A stretch of 64,000 nucleotides of DNA from Paenibacillus periandrae (GCF_022458865.1 NZ_JAJNMU010000006.1:62001-126000); one strand, 5' to 3'. Counted from the first letter of the stretch, positions 1 through 10,005 are shown. The notes: generated by a model from the sequence alone, not told the origin. Numbers and translations: made by a program.

Positions 1-3000
1 ACATTACCGGTTCCAGGGGTTAAATCAACATGGTTCACACTTGTAGCTGCAAACGTGTTGTTCCCGGTCCCATGTTGATTAATGCTGAAAATAACAGTTG
101 CTCCACGAAGAATTTGTAATTGAACTATTGTATTACCTGCCGTATCTTGCCAACCAACGAGACCAGTTAACCACACGCGACTTCCAGCAGGAACCCCTGT
201 TATCGTGATCGTTTTTAATGTAACCGGGGCAAGGCCTATCGCGATTGCTGAACTACCAGTGGTATTTGGAGTATTTTCAGATACCTGAAATTGCTGGAAA
301 ACCCCGCCTTGTGGGCCTTGCGGCCCTTGTGCACCTTGCGGGCCTTGCAGTCCTTGCGGGCCTTGTGCACCTTGCGGGCCTTGCAGTCCTTGCGGGCCTT
401 GCAAGCCTTGCGGGCCTTGTGCACCTTGCGGGCCTTGCAAGCCTTGCGGCCCTTGTGCACCTTGCGGGCCTTGCAAGCCTTGTGGGCCTTGCAAGCCTTG
501 TGGGCCTTGCAGTCCTTGCGGTCCTTGTGCACCTTGCGGGCCTTGCAGACCTTGTGGCCCTTGTGCACCTTGCGGGCCTTGCAAGCCTTGTGGGCCTTGC
601 AGGCCTTGCGGGCCTTGCAAGCCTTGTGGTCCTTGCAGTCCTTGCGGGCCTTGCAGACCTTGCGGGCCTTGCAGACCTTGCGGCCCTTGCAAGCCTTGTG
701 GTCCTTGCAGTCCTTGTGGTCCTTGCAGACCTTGCGGCCCTTGTGCACCTTGAGGCCCTTGGGTACCTTGAGGTCCTTGTAGACCTTGCGGCCCTTGGGC
801 ACCTTGCGGGCCTTGCAAGCCTTGTGGTCCTTGCAGTCCTTGCGGGCCTTGCGGGCCTTGTGCACCTTGCGGGCCTTGCAAGCCTTGTGGTCCTTGCAGT
901 CCTTGCGGGCCTTGCAAGCCTTGTGGTCCCTGCAGACCTTGCGGGCCTTGCAAGCCTTGTGGTCCTTGCAGACCTTGCGGCCCTTGTGCACCTTGCGGGC
1001 CTTGCAAGCCTTGTGGTCCTTGCAGTCCTTGCGGGCCTTGTGGTCCCTGCAGACCTTGCGGGCCTTGCAAGCCTTGTGGTCCTTGCAGTCCTTGCGGCCC
1101 TTGTGCACCTTGCGGGCCTTGCAAGCCTTGCGGGCCTTGTGCACCTTGCGGGCCTTGTGCACCTTGTGCACCTTGCGGGCCTTGTGCACCTTGCGGGCCT
1201 TGCAGACCTTGCGGGCCTTGCAGACCTTGCGGGCCTTGTGCACCTTGCGGTCCTTGCAGACCTTGCGGGCCTTGTGCACCTTGCGGGCCTTGCAGACCTT
1301 GCGGGCCTTGTGCACCTTGCTGTCCTTGCAGACCTTGCGGGCCTTGTGCACCTTGCGGGCCTTGCAGACCTTGCGGCCCTTGTGCACCTTGCGGGCCTTG
1401 CAGACCTTGCGGGCCTTGTATACCTTGCGGTCCTTGCAGACCTTGCGGGCCTTGTGCACCTTGTGGTCCTTGCAGACCTTGCGGGCCTTGTATACCTTGC
1501 GGGCCTTGCAGACCTTGCGGCCCTTGTGCACCTTGCTGGCCTTGCAAGCCTTGTGGTCCTTGCAGACCTTGCGGGCCTTGCAAGCCTTGTGGTCCTTGTA
1601 TGCCTTGCGGCCCTTGGGCACCTTGAGGCCCTTGGGTACCTTGAGGTCCTTGAACACCCTGAGGTCCTTGAGGTCCTTGAGGTCCTTGTATACCTTGCTG
1701 CCCTTGAGCACCCTGAGGTCCTTGATCACCCTGCGGCCCTTGAGCACCTTGAGGTCCTTGATCCCCCTGAGGTCCTTGCAAGCCTTGAGGCCCTTGGGCA
1801 CCTTGGGCACCTTGGGCACCTTGGGCACCTTGGGCACCTTGGGCACCTTGGGCACCTTGCGCTCCTTGCGAGCCTTGTGGTCCTTGCAGACCTTGCGGTC
1901 CTTGCACACCTTGTGGGCCTTGTATGCCTTGCGGCCCTTGGGTACCTTGAGGTCCTTGATCACCCTGAGGTCCTTGAGGTCCTTGTAACCCTTGAGGCCC
2001 TTGGACACCTTGCGACCCTTGTATGCCTTGCGGTCCTTGATCACCCTGCGGCCCTTGAGCACCTTGAGGTCCTTGATCACCCTGAGGTCCTTGCACGCCT
2101 TGTGGTCCTTGCAGTCCTTGCGGGCCTTGCAAGCCTTGTGGTCCTTGCAGTCCTTGCGGCCCTTGTGCACCTTGCGGGCCTTGCAGACCTTGCGGCCCTT
2201 GTGCACCTTGCGGGCCTTGCAGTCCTTGCGGGCCTTGTATACCTTGCGGTCCTTGTGCACCTTGCGGGCCTTGTGCACCTTGCGGGCCTTGTGCACCTTG
2301 TGGGCCTTGCAGTCCTTGCGGCCCTTGCAAGCCTTGTGGTCCTTGCAGTCCTTGCGGGCCTTGTGCACCTTGCGGGCCTTGCAGACCTTGCGGCCCTTGT
2401 GCACCTTGAGGCCCTTGTGCACCTTGCGGGCCTTGCAGACCTTGCGGCCCTTGTGCACCTTGAGGCCCTTGGGTACCTTGAGGTCCTTGAACACCTTGAG
2501 GTCCTTGTATACCTTGCTGCCCTTGAACACCTTGAGGTCCTTGATCACCCTGCGGTCCTTGAGCACCTTGAGGTCCTTGTATACCTTGTGGCCCTTGGGT
2601 ACCTTGAGGTCCTTGAACACCCTGAGGTCCTTGTATACCTTGCGGCCCTTGAACACCCTGAGGTCCTTGATCACCCTGCGGCCCTTGAGCACCTTGAGGT
2701 CCTTGATCACCCTGCGGTCCTTGGGCACCTTGAGGTCCTTGTACGCCTTGCGGCCCTTGAGCACCTTGCGCTCCTTCTACGCCTTGAGGTCCTTGGTCAC
2801 CCTGAGGTCCTTGCACGCCTTGAGGCCCTTGGGCACCTTGCGCTCCTTGCGAGCCTTGTGGTCCTTGCAGACCTTGCGGTCCTTGCACGCCTTGTGGTCC
2901 TTGCAGACCTTGCAAGCCTTGTGGTCCTTGTATGCCTTGCGGCCCTTGGGCACCTTGAGGTCCTTGATCACCCTGCGGTCCTTGGGCACCTTGAGGTCCT

Positions 3001-6000
3001 TGTACGCCTTGCGGCCCTTGAGCACCTTGAGGTCCTTGAGGACCTTGCGTTCCTTGAGCTCCTTGAAGTCCTTGATCACCCTGCGGGCCCTGAACACCTT
3101 GAGGTCCTTGATCACCCTGCGGTCCTTGAGCACCTTGAGGTCCTTGTATACCTTGTGGCCCTTGGGTACCTTGAGGTCCTTGAACACCCTGAGGTCCTTG
3201 AGGTCCTTGAGGTCCTTGAGGTCCTTGTATACCTTGCTGCCCTTGATCACCCTGCGGTCCTTGGGCACCTTGAGGTCCTTGTACGCCTTGCGGCCCTTGA
3301 ACACCTTGAGGTCCTTGATCACCCTGCGGTCCTTGGGCACCTTGAGGTCCTTGTACGCCTTGCGGCCCTTGAGCACCTTGAGGTCCTTGATCACCCTGCG
3401 GTCCTTGATCACCCTGCGGTCCTTGGGCACCTTGAGGTCCTTGTACGCCTTGCGGCCCTTGGGTGCCTTGAGGTCCTTGAGGACCTTGGTCACCTTGAGG
3501 ACCTTGAACACCTTGCGATCCTTGTACGCCTTGCGGTCCTTGTATACCTTGAGGTCCTTGATCACCCTGCGGTCCTTGAGCGCCTTGAGACCCTAGAGCA
3601 CCTTGAGGCCCTTGAGCACCTTGCGGTCCTTGATCACCCTGTGGTCCTTGGGTGCCTTCCGGTCCTTGAGGTCCTTGCGATCCTTCTACGCCTTGAGGTC
3701 CTTGTACACCCTGTGATCCTTGTGTGCCTTGAGACCCTTGGTCACCTTGAGGTCCTTGAACACCTTGTGAGCCTTGTATGCCTTGCGGTCCTTGGTCACC
3801 TTGAGGTCCTTGGTCACCCTGCGGTCCTTGGTCACCTTGAGGTCCTTGGTCACCCTGCGGTCCTTGGTCACCCTGCGGTCCTTGGTCACCCTGCGGTCCT
3901 TGGTCACCTTGAGGTCCTTGGTCACCTTGAGGTCCTTGGTCACCCTGCGAGCCTTGTACGCCTTGCGGCCCTAGAGCACCTTGAGGTCCTTGTACACCTT
4001 GCGATCCTTGTATACCTTGCGGTCCTTGAACGCCTTGCGGCCCTTGGGCGCCTTGAGGTCCCTGATCACCCTGCGTTCCCTGAACGCCTTGCGGTCCTTG
4101 TGTGCCTTGCGGTCCTTGATCACCCTGAGGTCCACCTTGCGGTCCTTGTATGCCTTGCGGTCCTTGATCACCCTGCGGCCCTTGAGCACCTTGCGGTCCT
4201 TGTATGCCTTGCGGTCCTTGGTCACCTTGAGGTCCTTGTACGCCTTGCGGACCTTGAGCACCTTGCGATCCTTCTACGCCTTGAGGTCCTTGGTCACCCT
4301 GCGGTCCTTGAACACCTTGCGGTCCTTGATCACCCTGCGGTCCTTGAACACCTTGCGGTCCTTGATCACCCTGCGGTCCTTGAACGCCTTGAGACCCTAG
4401 AGCACCCTGCGGTCCTTGATCACCTTGAGGTCCTTGATCACCCTGCGGTCCTTGAGCGCCTTGAGACCCTAGAGCACCTTGCGGTCCTTGAGGACCTTGC
4501 GTTCCTTGAGCGCCTTGAAGTCCTTGATCACCTTGAGGTCCTTGATCACCCTGCGGTCCTTGAACACCTTGCGGTCCCTGAACACCTTGCGGTCCCTGAA
4601 CACCTTGCGGTCCTTGATCACCTTGCGGTCCCTGAACACCTTGCGGTCCTTGATCACCTTGCGGTCCTAGAGCACCTTGCGGCCCTTGGGCGCCTTGAGG
4701 TCCCTGATCACCCTGCGTTCCCTGAACGCCTTGCGGTCCTTGGTCACCTTGAGGTCCTTGTACGCCTTTCGGCCCTTGAGCACCTTGCGATCCTTCTACG
4801 CCTTGAGGTCCTTGGTCACCCTGCGGTCCTTGAACACCTTGCGGTCCTTGATCACCCTGCGGTCCTTGAACGCCTTGAGACCCTAGAGCACCCTGCGGTC
4901 CTTGAACGCCTTGAGACCCTAGAGCACCCTGCGGTCCTTGATCACCTTGCGGTCCTTGATCACCCTGCGAGCCTTGTACGCCTTGCGGTCCTTGATCACC
5001 CTGCGGTCCTTGAGCGCCTTGAGACCCTAGAGCACCTTGCGGTCCTTGAGCGCCTTGAAGTCCTTGATCACCCTGCGGTCCTTGATCACCCTGCGGGCCC
5101 TGAACACCTTGAGGTCCTTGATCACCCTGCGAGCCTTGTACGCCTTGCGGCCCTTGAGCACCTTGCGGTCCTTGGTCACCCTGCGGTCCTTGAACACCTT
5201 GCGGTCCTTGATCACCCTGCGAGCCTTGTACGCCTTGCGTTCCTTGAGCACCTTGAAGTCCTTGATCACCCTGCGGTCCTTGATCACCCTGCGAGCCTTG
5301 TACGCCTTGCGATCCTTGAACACCTTGAGGTCCTTGGGTGCCTTGCGGTCCTTGAACGCCTTGAAGTCCTTGATCACCTTTCGGGCCCTGAACACCTTGA
5401 GATCCTTGTACACCTTGCGAACCTTGAACACCTTGAGGTCCTTGTATACCTTGCGGCCCTTGAGCACCTTGCGGTCCTTGGATACCTTGAGGCCCTTGTA
5501 TACCTTGCGGTCCTTGATCACCCTGCGATCCTTGTGCGCCTTGCGGTCCTTGCGTGCCTTGCGGTCCTTGCGTGCCTTGAGGTCCTTGTATGCCTTGCGG
5601 TCCTTGGGTGCCTTGGGTGCCTTGGGTGCCTTGCGGTCCTTGGGCGCCTTGCGGTCCTTGGGCGCCTTGCGGCCCTTGATCACCCTGCGAGCCTTGTATA
5701 CCTTGAGACCCTTGGTCACCTTGAGGTCCTTGGGTGCCTTGCGGCCCTTGATCACCCTGCGGCCCTTGAGCACCTTGAGGTCCTTGTACACCTTGCGATC
5801 CTTGTATACCTTGCGGACCTTGAACGCCTTGAGGTCCTTGGGCGCCTTGAGGTCCCTGCTCACCCTGCGTTCCCTGAACGCCTTGCGGTCCTTGTGTGCC
5901 TTGCGGTCCTTGATCACCCTGAGGTCCACCTTGCGGTCCTTGCTCGCCTTGAGGTCCTTGTGCGCCTTGAGGTCCTTGTACGCCTTGAGGTCCTTGTTTA

Positions 6001-6119
6001 CCTGTCGGACCTGTCAGACCCGTTTGACCTGTCAGACCCGTCTGACCTGTTTGACCCGTCTGACCTGTTTGACCTGTGAGACCTGTCAGACCTGTCAGAC
6101 CTGATAGCCCCTCAGACAT
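1..6119 (-). CDS. Giant collagen-like Gly-X-Gln repeat protein (C-terminus beyond window)
   Basis: Starts at ATG 6119-6117 behind the ribosome site GAAAGGCGG (6129-6137) and stays open to base 1, so at least 2039 codons are present and the stop lies outside. Only three residues (MSE) precede the triplets. The first eleven full Gly-X-Thr triplets (GLT, GQT, GPT) give way at GKQ to Gly-X-Gln, which runs to about residue 1937; the arithmetic fits 644 triplets plus two single-Gly breaks. X is mostly P, L, A, V, I, D, T or S; charged residues are scarce. A non-collagen tail follows (bases 1-305, begins [13 protein letters not shown]) with beta-rich, hydrophobic/polar alternation. No signal peptide is visible. 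Bacterial collagen-like proteins of this design are common on Bacillales spore surfaces (BclA-like); that location is inferred. The tail resembles the protein encoded at 59758-60183. Assembly across such repeats is error-prone, so the length is provisional. Confidence 0.9.
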   Translation of the reverse strand, partial: MSEGLSGLTGLTGLTGQTGQTGQTGQTGLTGQTGLTGPTGKQGPQGVQGPQGAQGPQGEQGPQGGPQGDQGPQGTQGPQGVQGTQGEQGPQGAQGPQGVQGPQGIQGSQGVQGPQGAQGPQGDQGPQGTQGPQGDQGSQGIQGSQGDQGPQGAQGPQGAQGPQGTQGTQGTQGPQGIQGPQGTQGPQGTQGPQGAQGSQGDQGPQGIQGPQGIQGPQGAQGPQGIQGPQGVQGSQGVQGSQGVQGPKGDQGLQGVQGPQGTQGPQGVQGSQGVQGSQGDQGPQGDQGLQGAQGTQGVQGSQGDQGPQGVQGPQGDQGPQGAQGPQGVQGSQGDQGPQGVQGPQGDQGPQGDQGLQGAQGPQGALGSQGAQGPQGDQGPQGVQGSQGDQGPQGDQGPQGALGSQGVQGPQGALGSQGVQGPQGDQGPQGVQGPQGDQGPQGVEGSQGAQGPKGVQGPQGDQGPQGVQGTQGDQGPQGAQGPQGALGPQGDQGPQGVQGPQGDQGPQGVQGPQGVQGPQGVQGPQGDQGPQGDQGLQGAQGTQGPQGPQGALGSQGAQGPQGDQGPQGDQGPQGALGSQGVQGPQGDQGPQGVQGPQGDQGPQGVQGPQGDQGPQGVEGSQGAQGPQGVQGPQGDQGPQGIQGPQGAQGPQGDQGPQGIQGPQGGPQGDQGPQGTQGPQGVQGTQGDQGPQGAQGPQGVQGPQGIQGSQGVQGPQGALGPQGVQGSQGDQGPQGDQGPQGDQGPQGDQGPQGDQGPQGDQGPQGDQGPQGDQGPQGDQGPQGIQGSQGVQGPQGDQGSQGTQGSQGVQGPQGVEGSQGPQGPEGTQGPQGDQGPQGAQGPQGALGSQGAQGPQGDQGPQGIQGPQGVQGSQGVQGPQGDQGPQGPQGTQGPQGVQGPQGAQGPQGDQGPQGDQGPQGAQGPQGVQGPQGAQGPQGDQGPQGVQGPQGVQGPQGAQGPQGDQGQQGIQGPQGPQGPQGPQGVQGPQGTQGPQGIQGPQGAQGPQGDQGPQGVQGPQGDQGLQGAQGTQGPQGPQGAQGPQGVQGPQGAQGPQGDQGPQGAQGPQGIQGPQGLQGLQGPQGVQGPQGLQGPQGSQGAQGAQGPQGVQGPQGDQGPQGVEGAQGAQGPQGVQGPQGAQGPQGDQGPQGAQGPQGDQGPQGVQGPQGIQGPQGVQGPQGTQGPQGIQGPQGAQGPQGDQGPQGVQGQQGIQGPQGVQGPQGTQGPQGAQGPQGLQGPQGAQGPQGAQGPQGLQGPQGAQGPQGLQGPQGLQGPQGLQGPQGAQGPQGAQGPQGAQGPQGIQGPQGLQGPQGAQGPQGLQGPQGAQGPQGLQGPQGLQGPQGLQGPQGVQGPQGDQGPQGAQGPQGDQGPQGIQGSQGVQGPQGLQGPQGPQGDQGPQGTQGPQGIQGPQGVQGPQGLQGPQGSQGAQGAQGAQGAQGAQGAQGAQGAQGPQGLQGPQGDQGPQGAQGPQGDQGPQGAQGQQGIQGPQGPQGPQGVQGPQGTQGPQGAQGPQGIQGPQGLQGPQGLQGPQGLQGQQGAQGPQGLQGPQGIQGPQGLQGPQGAQGPQGLQGPQGIQGPQGLQGPQGAQGPQGLQGPQGAQGPQGLQGQQGAQGPQGLQGPQGAQGPQGLQGPQGAQGPQGLQGPQGLQGPQGAQGPQGAQGAQGPQGAQGPQGLQGPQGAQGPQGLQGPQGLQGPQGLQGPQGPQGLQGPQGLQGPQGAQGPQGLQGPQGLQGPQGLQGPQGLQGPQGLQGPQGLQGPQGAQGPQGPQGLQGPQGLQGPQGAQGPQGLQGPQGTQGPQGAQGPQGLQGPQGLQGPQGLQGPQGLQGPQGLQGPQGLQGPQGLQGPQGLQGPQGLQGPQGAQGPQGLQGPQGAQGPQGLQGPQGLQGPQGLQGPQGAQGPQGLQGPQGAQGPQGLQGPQGLQGPQGAQGPQGLQGPQGAQGPQGPQGGVFQQFQVSENTPNTTGSSAIAIGLAPVTLKTITITGVPAGSRVWLTGLVGWQDTAGNTIVQLQILRGATVIFSINQHGTGNNTFAATSVNHVDLTPGTGN
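1794..1856 (-). repeat. Seven perfect 9-bp tandem copies (GAQ)x7
   Basis: The unit TTGGGCACC occurs seven times without a change, coding seven successive Gly-Ala-Gln triplets. Perfect short units inside a diverged array point to recent slippage expansion. Confidence 0.95.
3786..3950 (-). repeat. Nine 18-bp tandem units coding GPQGDQ
   Basis: The core CTTGGTCACC returns nine times at 18-bp spacing with only third-base type variation between units (GAGGTCC or GCGGTCC). This is the most aspartate-dense part of the array. Confidence 0.9.
3974..4148 (-). repeat. Segmental duplication within collagen array, copy 1
   Basis: Matches 5768-5942 at a constant offset of 1794 bp (598 codons). Over 4043-4148 I count one mismatch in 106 bases. 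The copy carries a single-Gly break (GPQ-G-GPQ) at about 4131-4136. Confidence 0.85.
5768..5942 (-). repeat. Segmental duplication within collagen array, copy 2
   Basis: Partner of 3974-4148, with the same single-Gly break at about 5925-5930. A shorter third relative begins at 4685. Confidence 0.85.
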
Positions 6120-6482
6120 AATTAAATACCGCCTTTCATTAAAAAACTAATATAAATATATATATTAGATTTGATTAATTAAGGAACGGTACCAGTCCAG
6201 TGGTATCCATGACGTATCATATTGTGCTTAAGCATCGGTTTTAGGGGGGAATATAGTGGCAAATTGTCTGATCTGTAATCGGATCAAGATTTTTGGGAGA
6301 TGTTTCTTGTTGAAATAAGCATTGTATCTGAAGCTGTAGGCAATCCTGTTTTATGATTCACAATGATAATTACATAATAGATGAATGTTGCTTTACGGAA
6401 ACAAAGGCGAACGCTAACGCTTCTCCAGGATCATTTGGCCGCTACACTCGTCCTTCACCAACTTCTAAATAGGCTCTTACGC
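6120..6482. other. Intergenic region upstream of collagen-like gene
   Basis: 363 bases between the collagen-like start and the AraR stop. It holds the collagen ribosome site, a very AT-rich stretch (6141-6180), a small hairpin around 6188-6210, and one arm of a dispersed repeat (6395-6459). I found no convincing sigma-A promoter and no further gene. Confidence 0.6.
6395..6459. repeat. Dispersed intergenic repeat, copy A
   Basis: 65 bases starting ACGGAAACAAAGGCGAACGC match 51591-51655 at 58 of 65 positions by hand count. Here only one arm is present; at the second locus the same sequence forms the right arm of a long inverted repeat. It lies just past the AraR stop codon. Confidence 0.85.
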
Positions 6483-7577
6483 TCATACCGGTCTCGTCGA
6501 TTCACGGACAATCAGCTCAGGCTTCCAGATCTTCGAACGATCAGCGGTATCCGATGGTTTATCCTCAACCATATCAATCAAGGTTTCTGCTGCCTGTATG
6601 CCCAAATCCAGCTTCGGATGGGTCAATGTTGTCAGCTTGACCTCCATCGCAGTAGCGAGTGTAGAATCATCGTAGCCAACTACAGAAACATCTCCTGGAA
6701 CGTTCAGCCCTGCCTCGCGAATCGCACCAATCAGCTGTACGGCCAGCTCATCGTTGTAACAGACAAAGGCGGTGGGCCGCTCCTCCTCCTCCTGCCTTAG
6801 CATGGATAATGCTGCAGCATAGGGCTTCGTCTTCTTTTCCTCTGTTGTATAATGAATCACTGCGTGTGGCAGCAGCGGAACCTTCCATTCATGGTGCGCA
6901 CGAATGAAGCCCTTCATCCGGTTCACTCCCTGCAGATCATCCATTTTGAAAAACCCCGCAATGCGTCGGTGGCCTAGCTTGATTAAATGCTCAACTGCTG
7001 TAAATCCACCGGCCTCGTCGTCCATTTTAATACAAGGGCAGTCCATCTCCATGTACCGCTCATTGATCATCAGGAATGGTATGCTTCTGTATTCCAGCGA
7101 TAAATAAAAATCGAGATTCGGGTTTCCCTCCGCGCTTTTGGTCGGCTCGATAATAATCCCGGCCAGTGGATGGGTCAGCAGCATTTGCAGACTTTCGCGC
7201 TCCCTGGCCTTATCATTGTCCGTGCTGGAAAGCAGCATCCGATACCCTCTGGACCGAAGCACACTTTCCACTCCACGTACGATGGAAGGGAATATATAGT
7301 CGGAAATATAGGTCGTCAGCACACCGATTGTTTGAATTTCCCGCTTCGGCTTTGGTGCTGGCGCCACATACGTACCGCTTCCCTGCACACGATACAGCCA
7401 GCCCTCCTGCTCCAGCTCTCCCAGTGTCTGTCGGACCGTCTGCCTGCTCATGCCAAATTGGTCGGCAATTTCGTGCTCGGTCGGCATCCGCTCATTGGGC
7501 ATAATTTTTGCGGCATGTATCCAACCCATAATTTCCTGCTTTAGCTGCATATATTTAGGTAAAGGTTTTTTACTCAT
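6483..7577 (-). CDS. araR: AraR-type GntR/LacI hybrid repressor
   Basis: 364 residues. The N-terminal GntR winged helix (about 8-72; MPTEHEIADQFGMSRQTVRQ, then YRVQGSGTYVA) is joined to a LacI-type periplasmic-binding-like sensor domain (about 82-360; IGVLTTYISDYIFPSIVRGV, and VVGYDDSTLA near the end). This hybrid layout is characteristic of AraR, the arabinose-responsive repressor of Bacillales, which binds GTACGTAC-centred operators; such a site lies 43 bases upstream (7618-7636), consistent with autoregulation. No arabinose enzyme genes are in the window; the upstream neighbour on the same strand is an MFS permease. The effector could be another sugar, but the operator favours AraR. Confidence 0.85.
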   Translation of the reverse strand: MSKKPLPKYMQLKQEIMGWIHAAKIMPNERMPTEHEIADQFGMSRQTVRQTLGELEQEGWLYRVQGSGTYVAPAPKPKREIQTIGVLTTYISDYIFPSIVRGVESVLRSRGYRMLLSSTDNDKARERESLQMLLTHPLAGIIIEPTKSAEGNPNLDFYLSLEYRSIPFLMINERYMEMDCPCIKMDDEAGGFTAVEHLIKLGHRRIAGFFKMDDLQGVNRMKGFIRAHHEWKVPLLPHAVIHYTTEEKKTKPYAAALSMLRQEEEERPTAFVCYNDELAVQLIGAIREAGLNVPGDVSVVGYDDSTLATAMEVKLTTLTHPKLDLGIQAAETLIDMVEDKPSDTADRSKIWKPELIVRESTRPV

Positions 7578-7617
7578 CGTGCACCTCTGCTGTTCGTGAT
7601 CTTTTCATTTCTATTAT

Positions 7618-7636
7618 ACTTTTGTACGTACCATTT
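7618..7636. promoter_or_regulatory. AraR operator
   Basis: TTTTGTACGTACCATT (7620-7635) carries the palindromic core GTACGTAC of the known B. subtilis AraR box (ATTTGTACGTACAAAT type). It sits just upstream of the araR-like gene and downstream of the MFS gene end. Confidence 0.75.
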
Positions 7637-7740
7637 ATCCATGTTATTCTAATGACCTGCAGCCAGACATACCAAAAAGCCGTCCCTCAGATCCTCTCGG
7701 ACCTTACGGAACAGCTCTATCAACCATTTTGTCCAAATCC

Positions 7741-8922
7741 TCATTCAGCTTCCAGGGCTTCCTCACTTTTTTGTGAAAAGAACGGCACCAGCAGTGCGCA
7801 GCCAAGTGAAAAAGCAAGCAGCAGGATGAAGGTCATACCCTGTAAATCCTTTACAAATAAAATAAGAACCAGCATCGCGATCCGCGATATATTAAGAAAC
7901 CATTCACGCCACAATAAAATTCGCGCCTGCTCAATGGAGGTATGACGGCTAATAATCCGGAATTGACCACTGTTCCAGATCGTACTGAAATAAAAGAGTC
8001 CCACTGTCGTTAAAATATTCGAAATCACGAGAAATACCGAATGCTGAAGCAGCGCGATCAGAAAGCCGACCGAGATCGCCACCATGCCAACCTTTAACCA
8101 AATCCCGCTGCTCACCGTAAGCTTTCTGTGCAGCACCATCGCTATAATCGAGGATACTGCGTAGAGGACATTGAGCAGTGCTATGACCAGCTTGTCATTT
8201 GAGACGGAAAACGTAAATATTAAGGCAAACAAGCCCTGAAACTGCAAAAATATACCGGCAGCCAAGCAAGAAGGCACCATCCAGCGGATAGCCGGATAAG
8301 AAAATACCGTCGAGAAGCGCATCTGCTGGAACAACGGCTTCCTTTCCTCCGCCAAGGTCACAGGAGAAATGAAGAACGAAACCACCATCAGCACCGTTAT
8401 AAAAATAAACATCATAATAAACGATCCATAGTAACCGATCCATTTGATAATAAAGGCAAATACGATCGGATTCACAATCGAAACCGTCTGTCCAATAATC
8501 GTCGCATACGAGAAATAATCTTCAAATGCTCCACCCTTGCCGATAGCGGACAATGTAATATTTTGCGAAGCCGCATACAATCCCCACATGATACCGACCG
8601 GTATCGCAATAATGGTAATCCACAGCAAGCGGCTGTCCAAAGTCAGTGTGGTCAAGAGAATAAACGTGATGGCACCACATATCGCTGTCGTTCGAATCAA
8701 CGCTCGTGTCGTATATTTGGTTAACAACCGGGATCCCCCTGCAAAAGCAAGACTCCACGTGATGAACATAATCAGATTAAACCAGGTAACATCAAAAATG
8801 CTGTGATTCTTTTCCCAAATGAACAGATTTACAAAAATACCAATGTAGTTAAAAATAATCGTTGAGGCTGCGTTCATGATCAGCACTTTGCGGATAGAGG
8901 CCGCGATGCGCAAGTTGTCCAT
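7741..8922 (-). CDS. MFS-type membrane transporter
   Basis: 393 residues with about 12 hydrophobic segments (first around 15-35, last around 360-385), and the short loop SRLLTKYTTRALIRT after the second to third helix typical of major facilitator proteins. It lacks a family-specific signature that I recognise, so the substrate is unknown. The gene reads toward araR, 163 bases away with an AraR box between them; it may be a sugar or drug permease. The N-terminus MDNLRIAASIRKVLIMNA is short and cytoplasmic. Confidence 0.7.
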   Translation of the reverse strand: MDNLRIAASIRKVLIMNAASTIIFNYIGIFVNLFIWEKNHSIFDVTWFNLIMFITWSLAFAGGSRLLTKYTTRALIRTTAICGAITFILLTTLTLDSRLLWITIIAIPVGIMWGLYAASQNITLSAIGKGGAFEDYFSYATIIGQTVSIVNPIVFAFIIKWIGYYGSFIMMFIFITVLMVVSFFISPVTLAEERKPLFQQMRFSTVFSYPAIRWMVPSCLAAGIFLQFQGLFALIFTFSVSNDKLVIALLNVLYAVSSIIAMVLHRKLTVSSGIWLKVGMVAISVGFLIALLQHSVFLVISNILTTVGLFYFSTIWNSGQFRIISRHTSIEQARILLWREWFLNISRIAMLVLILFVKDLQGMTFILLLAFSLGCALLVPFFSQKSEEALEAE

Positions 8923-9072
8923 CTCCTTAAATTTGTGCTCTTGACTTCGTAAAATTGCGGCATATTAGACCTCTTCAGTTTGCGCAAATTGCGCAGCAGC
9001 CTTACATGCATGATGACATCATAACCCATTCTACAGATCATGCAACCATAATTTTTTGGGCTTATCCATTAC

Positions 9073-9101
9073 TTGACAAAAAAGTGTATTCCGCACATAA
9101 T
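9073..9101 (+). promoter_or_regulatory. Sigma-A promoter of DUF975 gene
   Basis: TTGACA (9073-9078), 17 bases, CATAAT (9096-9101): a near-consensus vegetative promoter reading toward 9164. Confidence 0.8.
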
Positions 9102-9116
9102 CAACTGCAGCAGTTG
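9102..9116. promoter_or_regulatory. Palindrome at the transcription start
   Basis: CAACTGCAGCAGTTG is a perfect 7-bp inverted repeat around a central A, placed immediately after the -10 box, where a repressor would block initiation. No cognate regulator is identified. Confidence 0.45.
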
Positions 9117-9163
9117 GGTATATATAGATGAAGACCTTATCAAATTGTAAAGGATTGATTCAC

Positions 9164-9979
9164 ATGTGGACGCGTAAGGAACTTAAGACGAGAGCAAAGG
9201 ACGTGTTAAGAACCTCCTACTGGAAAGCCTTCTTGGTGAGTTTGATTATTGGCTTTGTAGGGGGTAACGGGGGCAGCGGCAGCAGTATCCCATCCAATCT
9301 CTTTAACGGGTTTAATCCTGATACCTGGAACCTTGATGGCGGCAGCTCGCACAATCGTCATAATGCCAGCAGCGGCGGAGACAGCTTCACTGAGATATTC
9401 AGGGATATGATGGATAGTGATTCCCTACCGCTCGTACTTATCTTCGTCATTATATTTTTTGGGATTATGTTGTTTGCAATGGCGTTTCGAATTTTTTTAT
9501 GTTATTCACTTGAGGTTGGTGGCAGACGGTATTTTGTAAGAAATGCACAGGGCGATAATAATTTGAATCATATTGAATACGGTTTTCGCAAAAACAAATA
9601 TTTGGCTATCGTAAAATCCATGTTATGGAAGGATTTTCTTAACTTCCTCTGGTTCCTGCTGCTGATTATTCCTGGAATCATAAAATCGTACGCTTATCGC
9701 ATGGTGCCTTATATATTGGCTGATAATGCCAACATTGGCTACAAACGGGCGGTTGAATTGAGTAATCGGATGACAGCCGGACACAAGTTCAAAATGTGGG
9801 TTCTGGATCTTTCTTTTATCGGGTGGTATTTGCTTGGATGCATTGCACTGTTCGTCGGTGTACTGTTTGTTATGCCTTATGAAAATGCTACAAAAGCGGA
9901 ATTATATTTGGTATTGCGGCAAAATTTGCTGGATAACCACGAGTGCAGCTACGAGGAGCTTGATCTGATCGTGCAATAA
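9164..9979 (+). CDS. DUF975 family integral membrane protein
   Basis: 271 residues from ATG 9164 (AAAGGA nine bases upstream), chosen over the upstream ATG at 9128 because MWTRKELKTRAKDVLR is the usual opening of DUF975 proteins. Hydrophobic segments lie near residues 18-30, 93-120, 165-185 and 220-245; a Ser/Gly/Asn-rich loop (about 35-80) separates the first two. The function is unknown; the family is widespread in Firmicutes membranes. It has its own strong promoter and is followed by a hairpin at 10006-10054, so it is probably monocistronic. Confidence 0.8.
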   Translation: MWTRKELKTRAKDVLRTSYWKAFLVSLIIGFVGGNGGSGSSIPSNLFNGFNPDTWNLDGGSSHNRHNASSGGDSFTEIFRDMMDSDSLPLVLIFVIIFFGIMLFAMAFRIFLCYSLEVGGRRYFVRNAQGDNNLNHIEYGFRKNKYLAIVKSMLWKDFLNFLWFLLLIIPGIIKSYAYRMVPYILADNANIGYKRAVELSNRMTAGHKFKMWVLDLSFIGWYLLGCIALFVGVLFVMPYENATKAELYLVLRQNLLDNHECSYEELDLIVQ

Positions 9980-10005
9980 GTCACCGTCAGGTGCACCTGT
10001 ATGCT

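Larger units (their letters stand above)
306..6110 (-). repeat. Collagen-coding repeat array, 9/18-bp periodicity
   Basis: The DNA is built of 9-bp units (GGN NNN CAA/CAG on the minus strand), usually paired as 18-bp GPQGXQ units. The left 1.6 kb, coding the C-terminal part, is the most uniform and codes mostly GPQGLQ and GPQGAQ; the right part contains many GDQ, GVQ and GIQ triplets. The frame is kept over the whole array, so selection acts on the Gly-X-Y reading frame of this strand. Confidence 0.95.

Noticed and set aside
245-6079. Long plus-strand frame (about 1944 codons, Leu/Ala-rich) across the collagen array, and shorter plus-strand and other minus-strand Lys/Arg/Leu-rich frames
   Set aside because: They are by-products of the 9-bp repeat, which keeps several frames open. 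Only the Gly-X-Gln frame has a ribosome site, a sensible N-terminus and a globular tail.
306-6110. CRISPR array
   Set aside because: Units are 9/18 bp and coding, without spacers.
6188-6210. Sporulation promoter for the collagen-like gene
   Set aside because: I searched the upstream region for sigma-E/K type -10 elements; the best match (about 6321-6328, minus strand) is 200 bases away with no -35 partner.
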